Shown here: piece after piece, positions 35,775 to 44,140 of the stretch
How the letters are laid out: every line of letters begins with the position of its first letter
Position numbering within the stretch: the stretch's first letter is position 1
From: an uncultured Coprococcus sp.
GTDB lineage: Bacteria > Bacillota > Clostridia > Lachnospirales > Lachnospiraceae
Direction: 5' to 3'
Assembly: GCA_934277375.1 (NCBI GenBank)
Contig: CAKQTZ010000007.1
Span: 124,001-188,000 of the forward strand
DNA: 64,000 nt
Translations under genes and position numbers: made by a program
Notes under the pieces: generated by a model
Databases searched by the model: none
Told to the model about the DNA's origin: nothing
Seen by the model: only the letters and a program-made list of their open reading frames with translations

Positions 35775-36787
35775 GCCTGTTCCTCCCTGCTGACGCCTAT
35801 GGCTCTCGGTCTGTTAAGCCTTCCCCTGAATATATCATTCTGATCCTTTGTGAGTATTCTTATGTCCTCTATATTCTCTCCCATGGACTTCAGATAAGGC
35901 AGAAGCTGTTCCTCTATAGCCTTCTGTGTGGCTATGATCGCCTCCAGCTGCTTCTTCTGGAACTCCAGCTCCAGATTGCCGTTGTCATAGGTTGCATCTG
36001 GGCGCACATAACGCTTGAACTCAGATATGAACTCATCCAGCTTGTGATATGCCTGCTCCAGCACCGACTTAAATATGAGGTTGAAGGTCAGCGAGAATAT
36101 CATTCCATATATGGATGTATGGAACGCCACCTTGATACCATCCATCAGAGGTCCGATACTGTTCGTGATCTCCTCCGCTGAGCCGGTATTGAACGCCTGT
36201 AAGCCTATGGACAGACCAATGAACGTTCCAAGTATTCCAAGGCCCGTCATGGCTCCCGGCACCAAAGACAGCCGTCCCTTCTCCACCGCATCATCGATGA
36301 GCTGATAATTGATGAAATCCTCGATATCACAGGCATATCTGCCCTCCTCGTCGTTCTCAAGGCGCTTCATCTCCTCTATGTAATCCACATAAGAATTCCT
36401 GAGGTGCTCCTCGTTAAATATACCATACCTCGTCTCCGTGCGGTAGAGTTCCCACAGAAGTTTCTTTTCCTTGGCATAGTCACCCTTTATGTAGCTTATC
36501 GCTATATGAAAGTCCTCTCCCATCTGGTCAATGTGCTTCAGGTGCTTGTAGGCATACACGAATATACCACCCGTTATGGCAAACATACACACACTTATAA
36601 GCACATTCGCCATATCCAGACTGTCATTCGTGACATTCAGGATAATACATATACCCAGCATCACCACATAGACAACCGGAAGCCACTTCTTGTTCAATTC
36701 CACCCTCATGTTCTGTTTCTTTCGAAACGACCTCGCCGCCTTCTCATTCTGCGGTCTTACTGTTTTCAGCCTGTTTCTTTTGTTCAT
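35771..36787 (-). CDS. MotA/TolQ/ExbB-like (ZorA-like) proton channel protein
   Basis: 338 residues from the ATG at 36787, seven bases after GGGAGG. Two helices occur near 37-85 (WLPVVYVVMLGICIILNV; ISVCMFAITGGIFVYAY), then a cytoplasmic part, then the conserved MotA/ZorA-type helix GAMTGLGILGTFIGLSIGLQ near 190 and a fourth helix HTSIYGMIFSLTFNLIF near 235. The remaining 95 residues are a charged helix, much shorter than the long tail of typical type I ZorA. With the overlapping MotB-like gene it should form a peptidoglycan-anchored, ion-driven complex. Function (defence, surface force or envelope signalling) is not decided by sequence. Confidence 0.87.
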   Translation of the reverse strand: MNKRNRLKTVRPQNEKAARSFRKKQNMRVELNKKWLPVVYVVMLGICIILNVTNDSLDMANVLISVCMFAITGGIFVYAYKHLKHIDQMGEDFHIAISYIKGDYAKEKKLLWELYRTETRYGIFNEEHLRNSYVDYIEEMKRLENDEEGRYACDIEDFINYQLIDDAVEKGRLSLVPGAMTGLGILGTFIGLSIGLQAFNTGSAEEITNSIGPLMDGIKVAFHTSIYGMIFSLTFNLIFKSVLEQAYHKLDEFISEFKRYVRPDATYDNGNLELEFQKKQLEAIIATQKAIEEQLLPYLKSMGENIEDIRILTKDQNDIFRGRLNRPRAIGVSREEQA

Positions 36788-36821
36788 ATTAATTTCCTCC
36801 CGCGCTCTGAACATCAGCCAA

Positions 36822-36878
36822 TTAAAGCTGCTTTACTCCCCCCGTGCCACCAGGGGTTCCCGCTGGCGATGCACTCAT
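36822..36878 (-). CDS. Possible 18-residue leader peptide
   Basis: An open frame MSASPAGTPGGTGGVKQL ends 34 bp before the MotA-like start. It is Gly/Pro/Ala/Ser-rich, GC-richer than its surroundings, and its start follows a weak GTAGGGC site. It may be a real leader peptide or a chance frame within a structured leader; only the position argues for it. Confidence 0.25.
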   Translation of the reverse strand: MSASPAGTPGGTGGVKQL

Positions 36879-37173
36879 AATTGCCCTACATAGTATCATA
36901 ATTAATAATGGTCCGTTTTACCAGTTGAAATACTTACTCTTTTACCTGTTATTTACATATTTACGCGGGATTTACAAGTCACTGTGCATACCGCACAAAT
37001 GGTAATTTCCTTTTTGTGCACATTGGAATATGTGTCATAAAATCTTTAAATTTTGCGAATTTTATTTTGCAAAACGTTTTTTTTCTGTACATATTCTGTT
37101 CATATTTTGTGTATATACTGAACTCAGTTGTTCAAGAGAAAGTAATTTACTCTTAGTTGTTTAAGTTGTTGTT
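36879..37173. other. AT-rich intergenic region with no recognised gene
   Basis: About 295 bp, strongly AT-rich. It contains a degenerate direct repeat (CAGTTGTTCAAG and TTAGTTGTTTAAG) separated by AGAG/CTCT arms around 37125-37165, and poly-T stretches. I see no coding frame, tRNA or known riboswitch. It could hold a small RNA ending at the hairpin at 37174-37214, or the promoter region of the MotA-like operon. Confidence 0.4.
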
Positions 37174-37214
37174 AAAAAAAGAACCGCCCAGTCATATCAG
37201 GTGGTTCTTTTTTT
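37174..37214. terminator. Bidirectional terminator-like hairpin A
   Basis: A 15-bp stem with one G-T pair, arms AAAAAAAGAACCGCC and GGTGGTTCTTTTTTT, loop of 11 nt. The A/T-rich stem base provides T-runs in both directions. Confidence 0.85.
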
Positions 37215-37255
37215 GTGCTCAGATTTCGGGGGGCGGTTGTCCTGTTGCCCCGCCA

Positions 37256-37307
37256 AAAAGGCTGAAAGGATACAAGTTTCAGGAAACTTGTATCCTTTCA
37301 GCCTTTT
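37256..37307. terminator. Perfect 24-bp hairpin B downstream of putP
   Basis: Arms of 24 identical complementary bases (core GGCTGAAAGGATACAAG) around the loop CAGG, flanked by AAAA and TTTT. On the minus strand it would terminate putP, whose stop lies about 70 bp away. A GC-rich imperfect stem (37228-37254) separates it from hairpin A. Confidence 0.85.
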
Positions 37308-37374
37308 ACTGTAATCTAGGGATAATTTTGTGACCAAGTGCACCTATATAATGTCCAATGGTTCACATAAAATA

Positions 37375-38856
37375 TTACTCCGTAGGAAGCTTTGCCTTCT
37401 CGAATATCTCAACAACCTTGTCTTCAGGCTTCTTTGTGAGAAGTGACACGACGATAGCTGTGATTAACGCTGCTGCAAATCCAGGAACGATCTCATAAAG
37501 TCCTGTTGGTGTTGCAAGGAACTTGTACCAGAGCATGTCAACAACAAATCCGACTATGATAGAAGCAAGTGCTCCGTTGTAATTCAGTCTCTTCCAGTAC
37601 AGTGACAGAACTATGACCGGTCCAAATGCCGATCCGAATGCGCCCCATGCATTTGACACGAGTGCCATGATACCCTCGCAGTCTGGATTCATCGCTATGG
37701 CAAGTGCCACAACTGAGATGATGATAACCACAATTCTTCCTGCCCAGAGCATCTCCTTGTCGGATGCATTCTTTCTGAATATAGGTTTGTACACATCAGA
37801 TGAAAATGCTGATGATGAAGCGAGGAGCTGTGAATCAGCTGTACTCATGGACGCTGCAAGGATAGCTGAGAGAAGTATACCAGCTACAAGCGCAGGGAAC
37901 ACGCCTCTTACAAGTCTGATGAATACCTGTGAGTTGTCTGTAAGTCCACCGCCAAGATACTGAAGACCGACCATACCAACTACGGATGCCATAATGAGGA
38001 TGATTCCCGTCCAGCAAGTACCGACTATTCTGGACTTCTTCATCTCCTTCTCTGACTTGATCGAAATGTATCTTATAAGAATATGTGGCATACCCATATA
38101 TCCAAGTCCCCATGCAAGTCCTGATATGATATTGATCACACTGGTCTTGTCAAATGAACCACTTATAAGGGCATTGTAATAATTGTCTGGAATGACAACA
38201 TCAGGTGCTATAAAGCCAGCGCCCTGCATGGTGATGACCGCAATGATAGGTGCGATCATGAGAGCTGCAAGCATCAGAAGTCCCTGGAAGAAATCCGTCC
38301 AGCACACTGCATTAAAACCACCAAGGAATGTGTATACGATGATGATGACTGCAGCGCCGATCATGGCTGTATTCCTGTCGATGCCCATAACAGTGTTGAA
38401 CAGAGTACCGCAGGCCGATATACTTGACGCAGCGTATATACAATATGCAACCACAAATATAACTGCACATATTATGAGAAGCAGCTTATTGTCTGACTGA
38501 AAACGATTTGTCAGATACTGAGGTATAGTGATCGAATCGTTGTACGCTATCGAGAATCTTCTGAGTCTCGGTGCTATGAATATCCAGGCACATGCTGTTC
38601 CGATGAACAGACCAACTGATATCCACATGTTGCTGAGTCCTGTCGCATAGAATGCTCCGGGCAGTCCCATGAGAACCCACGCACTCATATCAGATGCTCC
38701 GGCGCTGAGTGCAGCCACCAGACCATTCATATCTCTTCCTCCAAGAAAATAATCCTTCTCTCCGGCATTCCCCTTGGATTTGAAGAAGAAATAAATTCCT
38801 ACACCGATTACCAGGACAAAATACGCTATAAACGCAATCATCTCGTAAACATTCAT
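37375..38856 (-). CDS. putP: Sodium/proline symporter
   Basis: 493 residues, typical of the SSS family. About 13 helices, with the PutP hallmarks GGRDMNGLVAALSAGASDMS (near 40-59, Na+ and substrate site) and GLAWGLGYMGMPHILIRYIS. Imports proline with Na+ across the cytoplasmic membrane. AAGGTGG precedes the ATG. Single gene with its own promoter and terminator; no putA or proline reductase gene is in the window, so the use of proline (osmotic or nutritional) is open. Confidence 0.93.
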   Translation of the reverse strand: MNVYEMIAFIAYFVLVIGVGIYFFFKSKGNAGEKDYFLGGRDMNGLVAALSAGASDMSAWVLMGLPGAFYATGLSNMWISVGLFIGTACAWIFIAPRLRRFSIAYNDSITIPQYLTNRFQSDNKLLLIICAVIFVVAYCIYAASSISACGTLFNTVMGIDRNTAMIGAAVIIIVYTFLGGFNAVCWTDFFQGLLMLAALMIAPIIAVITMQGAGFIAPDVVIPDNYYNALISGSFDKTSVINIISGLAWGLGYMGMPHILIRYISIKSEKEMKKSRIVGTCWTGIILIMASVVGMVGLQYLGGGLTDNSQVFIRLVRGVFPALVAGILLSAILAASMSTADSQLLASSSAFSSDVYKPIFRKNASDKEMLWAGRIVVIIISVVALAIAMNPDCEGIMALVSNAWGAFGSAFGPVIVLSLYWKRLNYNGALASIIVGFVVDMLWYKFLATPTGLYEIVPGFAAALITAIVVSLLTKKPEDKVVEIFEKAKLPTE

Positions 38857-38955
38857 TAGTTAATCCACCTTCCATAATAATTATAATTTATCTGCTCCGC
38901 ACCAACTTTACCACTGCAGTGCAGTATCTCACTGTCGGCGCACATAACAAAGCAA

Positions 38956-38984
38956 ATTTTACACGGAAACATACCAAAATGCAA
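38956..38984 (-). promoter_or_regulatory. Promoter of putP
   Basis: On the minus strand TTGCAT, 17 bp, TAAAAT, giving a leader of about 95 nt. It includes a GTGAGATACTGCACTGCAGTGG stretch with CACTGCAGTG, a 10-bp palindrome near 38912-38921. Confidence 0.7.
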
Positions 38985-39073
38985 GGTTTTTCAGCATTTG
39001 GCGATTTTATCTGTTTTGCCAGTTTTCCGGCGGCAGGCCTCACAGCTGATGTCTGCCGGTGCAAGCCTCCCAA

Positions 39074-39106
39074 GATCACTGCCTGATCCCCGCCTGATCA
39101 CTGCCT
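39074..39106. repeat. Three tandem 11-bp repeats
   Basis: GATCACTGCCT, GATCCCCGCCT and GATCACTGCCT stand head to tail, followed by GATAAAA and the paaK terminator. Units 1 and 3 are identical. Period 11 is about one helical turn. No function is evident; a slippage-derived repeat is the simplest reading. Confidence 0.75.
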
Positions 39107-39110
39107 GATA

Positions 39111-39177
39111 AAACAGCCGGCTCACGGCGGCATGTCCGGTCTCGATCCCGGAAAGCTCGCCATTAAGCCGGCTGTTT
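39111..39177 (-). terminator. Branched terminator of paaK
   Basis: Outer arms AAACAGCCGGCT and AGCCGGCTGTTT (12 bp) enclose an inner TCCGG/CCGGA stem and GGCG/CGCC arms. On the minus strand the stem runs into TGTTTTATC. Confidence 0.75.
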
Positions 39178-39202
39178 ATATTTGACTACCCAATCTTACC
39201 GA

Positions 39203-40528
39203 TTAGAATCCGATATGTCTGTTATCTGTGATCCTCTTTGCCTTGCCCTCTGAACGCGGGATGGTCTTAGGCGGAACCAGCTCAACCTTTGCGCTGATAA
39301 GCAGTGTCTGCTTGATATCTGTCTTGATGCGGGATGCAATAGCCGCAAGCTTTGCAGCATCGCCCATATCCACATCTTCCTTGAGCTCTACCTGAACCGT
39401 CAGCTTATCCTGTGAATTCACACGATCAACCACGAGCATATAATGAGCTGAAGCCTCCTCCACACCGAGGAGAACTGACTCTATCTGACTAGGGAATACA
39501 TTTACACCACGGATGACAAGCATGTCGTCTGTACGGCCTGTGATACGGCTCATCTTGACAGTTGTTCTTCCACATGCACATGTGCCGTGTGTAAGTGTAC
39601 ATATATCATGTGTCCTGTATCTGATCATAGGTGTACCTGTCTTGGTAAGGGTTGTAAACACAAGCTCTCCAGAAACTCCGTCTGGAAGTGGCTCCTCTGT
39701 GACCGGATCAATGATCTCTGCAAGAACATGATCCTCGTTGATGTGCATTCCGTTCTTCTCAAAGCACTCAAATGCAACACCAGGTCCACCGATCTCTGTT
39801 AGTCCATATATATCAAATGCATCGAAGTCAAGAAGCTCCTCAAGGTGCTGTCTCATCTCCTCTGTCCAAGGTTCTGCTCCGAAGTAGCCTGACTTGATCT
39901 TCAGTTCTGATGGATCGATGCCCATCTCCCTGATGGTCTCTGCGAGGTATGTAGCATATGAAGGTGTACAGCAAAGCATGGTTGCGCCGAGCTCTTTCAT
40001 CATCATGATCTGTCTCTGTGTGTTACCTGATGACATCGGAACTACCATGGCACCAACCTTAGTCGCGCCCTGATGTGCTCCAAGCCCGCCTGTGAACAAT
40101 CCATAACCATAAGCTATCTGGATGACATCATCCTCTCCGCCACCAGCGCACTTGATAGCTCTGGCTACCATCTCCGTCCACACATCTATATCGTTCTGGG
40201 TGTAGCCAGATACAACAGGCTTACCTGTGGTTCCTGATGAACCCTGGATTCTGATGATGTCCTTCCTGTCTGCTGCAAACAGTCCAAATGGGAAATTATC
40301 CCTGAGGTCTGTCTTTTGCATAAACGGCAGCTTGACGATATCGTCTATACTGTTTATATCCTCCGGCTTTACTCCCGCCTCATCCATTCTGGCTCTGTAA
40401 GCCGGTACATTTGAGTATTCAAGTTCTACTGTCTTTCTAAGTCTCTCACCCTGAAGCTTCCTTCTCTCCTCAGGATTCATACACTCCATCTCTTTATTAT
40501 AGATGTAATGAATCTTCTTCTGTCTCAT
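39203..40528 (-). CDS. paaK: Phenylacetate-CoA ligase-like enzyme
   Basis: 441 residues from the ATG at 40528, ten bases after GGAGG; a longer frame to 40612 would start at the promoter itself. Adenylating enzyme making aryl-acetyl-CoA from an aryl acetate, CoA and ATP. The AMP-binding motif IQGSSGTTGKPVV is near residue 95, the IYGLTEIGGPG motif near 240 and RTDDMLVIRGVNVFPSQIE near 335 begins the C-terminal lid. In gut anaerobes such enzymes act in aromatic amino-acid metabolism, often beside indolepyruvate oxidoreductase, which is absent here. Exact acid substrate unknown. Confidence 0.92.
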   Translation of the reverse strand: MRQKKIHYIYNKEMECMNPEERRKLQGERLRKTVELEYSNVPAYRARMDEAGVKPEDINSIDDIVKLPFMQKTDLRDNFPFGLFAADRKDIIRIQGSSGTTGKPVVSGYTQNDIDVWTEMVARAIKCAGGGEDDVIQIAYGYGLFTGGLGAHQGATKVGAMVVPMSSGNTQRQIMMMKELGATMLCCTPSYATYLAETIREMGIDPSELKIKSGYFGAEPWTEEMRQHLEELLDFDAFDIYGLTEIGGPGVAFECFEKNGMHINEDHVLAEIIDPVTEEPLPDGVSGELVFTTLTKTGTPMIRYRTHDICTLTHGTCACGRTTVKMSRITGRTDDMLVIRGVNVFPSQIESVLLGVEEASAHYMLVVDRVNSQDKLTVQVELKEDVDMGDAAKLAAIASRIKTDIKQTLLISAKVELVPPKTIPRSEGKAKRITDNRHIGF

Positions 40529-40616
40529 AACTTCACTGTCCTCCATAAGATAAATCAAATCAGCATTTGTGCAACCTGCCGATTTTGTATAACGCTTTAG
40601 CGCGCCAAACAACTAA

Positions 40617-40645
40617 ATTGTACATACATATAAGGACTATGTCAA
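40617..40645 (-). promoter_or_regulatory. Promoter of paaK
   Basis: On the minus strand TTGACA, 17 bp, TACAAT, a near-consensus promoter. The start of transcription near 40610 supports the shorter PaaK start. Confidence 0.8.
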
Positions 40646-40750
40646 GAAAAAGCCATTAATCACGGAATATTCGCAGGATATTTTCCATATATCCCTGAGG
40701 CAGCATCTAATATTTGCGGCAAAATGGCATCTGCACCACATAAATTACTC

Positions 40751-40779
40751 TTGCATTCCGGGTTTTCAGGTCGTATATT
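40751..40779 (+). promoter_or_regulatory. Promoter of the thiamine operon
   Basis: TTGCAT, 17 bp, TATATT, placing transcription start near 40787, about 15 nt ahead of the riboswitch. 40646-40750 between the two divergent promoters holds no gene. Confidence 0.7.
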
Positions 40780-40800
40780 AGTATCTGACAACAAAAAAGA

Positions 40801-40890
40801 AGACACGGGAGCTTGTAGTACAGGCTGAGAGGAAGGTGTGACCTTCGACCGGAAACCTGATTTGGATAATGCCAACGTAGGGATGCCTGA
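40801..40890 (+). promoter_or_regulatory. TPP riboswitch (thi box)
   Basis: The conserved cores are in order: GGCTGAGAGGAAGG (P2/P3 side), then AAACCTGATTTGGATAATGC and CAACGTAGGGA, which match the CTGAGA...ACCTGA...TAATxCCAxCGTAGGGA signature of thiamine-pyrophosphate aptamers. Directly upstream of thiSGHE, followed by a terminator, so binding of TPP should stop transcription. Confidence 0.97.
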
Positions 40891-40984
40891 TACTGGACAG
40901 ACTGCCGCAAGCTCTTTGAGAGCTGCACACCAGCTGCTCCTTTTCTACAACGTATAGAAGTTTACCAGAGTGCATATTTCATTG

Positions 40985-41012
40985 GAGTTACCAGATCGGT
41001 AACTCTTTTTTT
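40985..41012 (+). terminator. Riboswitch-controlled terminator
   Basis: GAGTTACC, 5-nt loop, GGTAACTC, then TTTTTTTT. It is the expression platform of the TPP riboswitch; sequences at 40905-40935 (AGCTCT/AGAGCT and AGCTGC arms) may form the competing structure. Confidence 0.93.
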
Positions 41013-41041
41013 GTACAAAAATGACTTTGGAGGAAATGGTT

Positions 41042-41242
41042 ATGGTAACAGTGAATGGAAAGGATCTCGACGTTGCCGGGCAGAATCTGGCGGCATTTCT
41101 CGAAGAATCGGGCTACAAGCCGGTGCGCATAGTTGTTGAGATCAACGAGGAAATCATACCGAGAGAGACATACACAGACATTACATTTAACGACGGCGAC
41201 TGTGTGGAGGTCGTGAGTTTCATGGGAGGAGGATCATTATGA
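41042..41242 (+). CDS. thiS: Sulfur carrier protein ThiS
   Basis: 66 residues from the ATG at 41042 ([10 protein letters not shown]), eight bases after GGAGG. Ubiquitin-like sulfur carrier for the thiamine thiazole ring. Typical MVxVNGKxxD start, IVPRExY-like IIPRETYTD and [16 protein letters not shown]. The C-terminus reads GGGSL, two residues beyond the Gly-Gly that must be exposed for adenylation and thiocarboxylation. No thiF is encoded in the operon. The carrier may need trimming, or the last residues are tolerated by an unlinked activating enzyme. It overlaps thiG by four bases. Confidence 0.9.
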   Translation: MVTVNGKDLDVAGQNLAAFLEESGYKPVRIVVEINEEIIPRETYTDITFNDGDCVEVVSFMGGGSL

Positions 41243-42012
41243 TGAAAGAGGACAAGCTGATAATCGGAGGACACGAATTCAATTCAAGATTTATTCTTGG
41301 TTCAGGAAAGTATTCCATGAAGCTGATAGAATCAGCCATAAAGGACGCAGGAGCAGAGATCATCACTCTTGCCGTCCGCCGTGCAAATACAAAGGAAGAG
41401 GAAAATATTCTCGATTTCATCCCGGAGGGAGTTACTCTCCTGCCAAATACAAGCGGCGCAAGGAACGCCGAGGAGGCCGTGCGCATAGCAAGGCTTGCAA
41501 GGGCGCTGGGCTGCGGAGACTTCGTGAAGGTTGAGATCATGCGCGACAGCAAATATCTCCTTCCCGACAATCAGGAAACGATAAAAGCAACCGAGGCACT
41601 GGCAAATGAAGGATTTGTGGTACTGCCTTACATGTACCCGGACCTGAATGCCGCCCGTGATCTGGTAAATGCGGGAGCCGCAGCGGTCATGCCACTGGCA
41701 TCACCTATAGGTTCCAACAAAGGACTGGCTACCAAAGACTTCATCCAGATACTCATCGACGAAATCGAACTTCCGATCATAGTTGACGCCGGTATCGGAA
41801 GGCCATCCCAGGCATGTGAAGCCATGGAGATGGGTGCTGCCGCCATCATGGCAAACACCGCCCTCGCCACAGCCGGAGATCTGCCACTCATGGCATCGGC
41901 ATTCAAGGACGCGATAAATTCAGGCCGAAAGGCTTATCTGGCAGGTCTTGGAAGAGTTCTCACCAGAGGGGCATCCGCTTCAGATCCACTGACCGGATTC
42001 CTGCATGACTAA
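41239..42012 (+). CDS. thiG: Thiazole synthase ThiG
   Basis: 257 residues. TIM-barrel enzyme joining 1-deoxyxylulose 5-phosphate, dehydroglycine and sulfur from ThiS into the thiazole. [21 protein letters not shown] with the catalytic-region sequence, [15 protein letters not shown], and [20 protein letters not shown] (phosphate-binding end) are present; the Schiff-base Lys lies in VKVEIMRD near residue 95. The start ATG lies in the thiS stop (ATGATG). Confidence 0.97.
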   Translation: MMKEDKLIIGGHEFNSRFILGSGKYSMKLIESAIKDAGAEIITLAVRRANTKEEENILDFIPEGVTLLPNTSGARNAEEAVRIARLARALGCGDFVKVEIMRDSKYLLPDNQETIKATEALANEGFVVLPYMYPDLNAARDLVNAGAAAVMPLASPIGSNKGLATKDFIQILIDEIELPIIVDAGIGRPSQACEAMEMGAAAIMANTALATAGDLPLMASAFKDAINSGRKAYLAGLGRVLTRGASASDPLTGFLHD

Positions 42013-42026
42013 GGGGGTGTACTCAG

Positions 42027-43280
42027 ATGGAAAACAATTTTCTGATAGACTCGGAATACCTTTTGCCGGAGGCTCTGGCGATCAAGCACCGTCTGGAGAC
42101 AGATCCATCGTCAAGAAAAAGCCATATGGAATACCTTCCAGGCATGGAGGTTATTGAATCAGACATCCGCAGCAAGGTCATGGAGCACACGGACAGCTAC
42201 GACTACAGCAGTTACACAGGCAGAGACGTCATGGCTGCCCTTGAACACGAGACGTGCAGCATAGAGGACTTCAAGGCTCTGCTCTCCCCCGCCGCCGAGC
42301 CATTTCTTGAGATGATGGCGCAGCGCGCAAGCCGCGAGACAAGCAGGCACTTCGGCAACACGGTCTACATGTTCACGCCGCTCTACATAGCCAACTACTG
42401 TGAGAACTACTGCGTATACTGCGGCTTCAACTGCTACAATCACATCAACAGAATGAAGCTCTCAGCAGAGCAGATCGAGAAGGAAATGAAGGTCATCGCC
42501 GACAGCGGCATGGAGGAGATTCTCATACTGACCGGCGAAAGCCGCAGCCAGAGCGACGTAAAGTATATCGGCGAGGCATGCAAGCTTGCAAGGAAATACT
42601 TCCGCATGGTAGGCCTCGAGATATATCCGGTGAACACCGATGAGTACCGCTACCTCCATGAGTGCGGTGCGGACTATGTGACAGTTTTCCAGGAGACCTA
42701 CGACGCAGACAAATATGAAACTCTTCACCTGATGGGGCACAAGAGAGTATGGCCTTATCGTTTCGACTCACAGGAACGTGCTCTCATGGGAGGAATGCGG
42801 GGCGTTGCATTCTCAGCACTGTTAGGGCTCTCCGACTTCCGCAAGGATGCACTGGCAACCGCCCTTCACGCATATTTTCTTCAGAGAAAATATCCACACG
42901 CAGAGATGTCACTCTCCTGTCCAAGGCTGAGACCGATCATCAACAACGATCAGATCAATCCTCTGGACGTTCACGAAAAGCAGCTCTGCCAGATACTGTG
43001 CGCATATAGGATATTCCTGCCATTTGCCGGAATAACGGTATCTTCAAGGGAGAGCGCAGATTTCAGAAATGGCATAGTGAAGATCGCAGCGACCAAGGTA
43101 TCGGCAGGCGTGTCAACTGGAATCGGCGATCACGAGAGCAAATACAAGGGCAAGGATTCCGGAAGCCAGCAGGGGGATGAGCAGTTCGAGATCAACGACA
43201 ACAGAAGTCTTAAGCATATGTATTCAGACATAGAGGGTGAGGGACTGCAACCCGTACTCAACGACTATCTGTATGTGTAA
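42027..43280 (+). CDS. thiH: 2-iminoacetate synthase ThiH
   Basis: 417 residues. Radical SAM tyrosine lyase releasing dehydroglycine for ThiG and p-cresol. The cluster motif CENYCVYC lies near residue 130 with the family's following GFNCYNH; MGGMRGVAFSALLGLSDFRK and the C-terminal SAGVSTGIGDHESK are typical. Using ThiH instead of the oxygen-dependent ThiO fits an anaerobe. It begins 14 bp after thiG with GGGGGTG upstream. Confidence 0.97.
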   Translation: MENNFLIDSEYLLPEALAIKHRLETDPSSRKSHMEYLPGMEVIESDIRSKVMEHTDSYDYSSYTGRDVMAALEHETCSIEDFKALLSPAAEPFLEMMAQRASRETSRHFGNTVYMFTPLYIANYCENYCVYCGFNCYNHINRMKLSAEQIEKEMKVIADSGMEEILILTGESRSQSDVKYIGEACKLARKYFRMVGLEIYPVNTDEYRYLHECGADYVTVFQETYDADKYETLHLMGHKRVWPYRFDSQERALMGGMRGVAFSALLGLSDFRKDALATALHAYFLQRKYPHAEMSLSCPRLRPIINNDQINPLDVHEKQLCQILCAYRIFLPFAGITVSSRESADFRNGIVKIAATKVSAGVSTGIGDHESKYKGKDSGSQQGDEQFEINDNRSLKHMYSDIEGEGLQPVLNDYLYV

Positions 43281-43382
43281 CAGCAGCCACCAGAAAAAAA
43301 CAGTTCAAATCGACCTGTATAATGTAAGAGAGCACACTGACAAATAATATACCGCCGTTATCGGTGGGGAAAGAAGTTTAAA

Positions 43383-44024
43383 ATGAATACATTTGATCCT
43401 ACTTTATATTTTATAACCGACAGCACCGGGCTGTCTGAAAAAGATTTCCTGTACAAAGTTGAATGCGCTCTGGATGGCGGCGTAACACTAATGCAGTTAA
43501 GGGAAAAGGACCGCACCACACGTGAATACCTGCATCTCGCAAATGAAGTGCACTCCATTGCACGCCGATACAACGTGCCACTCATCATAGATGACCGCGT
43601 AGATGTGGCGCTGGCAACGGACGCCGAGGGTGTTCATGTTGGGCAGAGCGATATGCCGGTCGTCATAGCTAGAAAGCTCATGGGGCCTGACCGCATCGTA
43701 GGCGCAACCACCAAGACTGTTACTCAGGCCGTGGAGGCATATGAACAGGGAGCTGATTATCTGGGAGTCGGAGCCATCTACCCAACCACCACCAAGGTCA
43801 AGACAGTGCTCACATCCACAGACACGCTGAGGGATATCTGCTCAGCAGTTCCCATACCTGCAAATGCCATCGGCGGTCTCAATCCATCCAATCTTGATGT
43901 GCTGAAAGGCATTCCCATCGCTGGTATATGCGTAGTTTCAGCCATAATGAAATCAAATGATCCACGCACCTCAGCAAGCCGCCTGCTTGAGCTGTCAAAA
44001 GAACTGCTGGCAGAGCGTTCATAA
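43383..44024 (+). CDS. thiE: Thiamine-phosphate synthase ThiE
   Basis: 213 residues. Couples the thiazole phosphate and HMP pyrophosphate to thiamine phosphate. LYFITDS, LMQLREKDRTTREYL (pyrophosphate-binding), IDDRVDVALATDAEGVHVGQ (Mg site) and YLGVGAIYPTTTK are intact. It lies 102 bp after thiH, a larger gap than within thiSGH, but is still in the same direction and ends in the operon's terminator. Confidence 0.96.
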   Translation: MNTFDPTLYFITDSTGLSEKDFLYKVECALDGGVTLMQLREKDRTTREYLHLANEVHSIARRYNVPLIIDDRVDVALATDAEGVHVGQSDMPVVIARKLMGPDRIVGATTKTVTQAVEAYEQGADYLGVGAIYPTTTKVKTVLTSTDTLRDICSAVPIPANAIGGLNPSNLDVLKGIPIAGICVVSAIMKSNDPRTSASRLLELSKELLAERS

Positions 44025-44067
44025 TAGAAATTTTTCCATCCCGAAACAACGGATGCTGTTGAAAAGG

Positions 44068-44111
44068 AAAAGCCCCACACGCTATGAAAATCATAGCCGT
44101 GCGGGGCTTTT
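44068..44111. terminator. Bidirectional terminator between thiE and rplA
   Basis: AAAAGCCCC and GGGGCTTTT arms with an extended inner GCTATGA/TCATAGC stem, with one mismatch and one bulge. T-runs occur on both sides, ending thiSGHE and the rplA operon. Confidence 0.88.
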
Positions 44112-44140
44112 CTGTATCTGATGCTCAGATCAATCAGCTC

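Noticed and set aside
33929..36787. Full Zorya defence system
   Set aside because: Only ZorA- and ZorB-like genes are present; no ZorC, ZorD helicase or ZorE nuclease is encoded on either side.
36815..36900. GC-rich leader of the MotA-like gene considered as a c-di-GMP (GEMM) riboswitch
   Set aside because: The conserved core bases and the tetraloop-receptor parts of GEMM are missing.
40529..40612. Longer N-terminus of the PaaK-like enzyme
   Set aside because: It would start at the predicted transcription start without a ribosome-binding site; GGAGG precedes the ATG at 40528.
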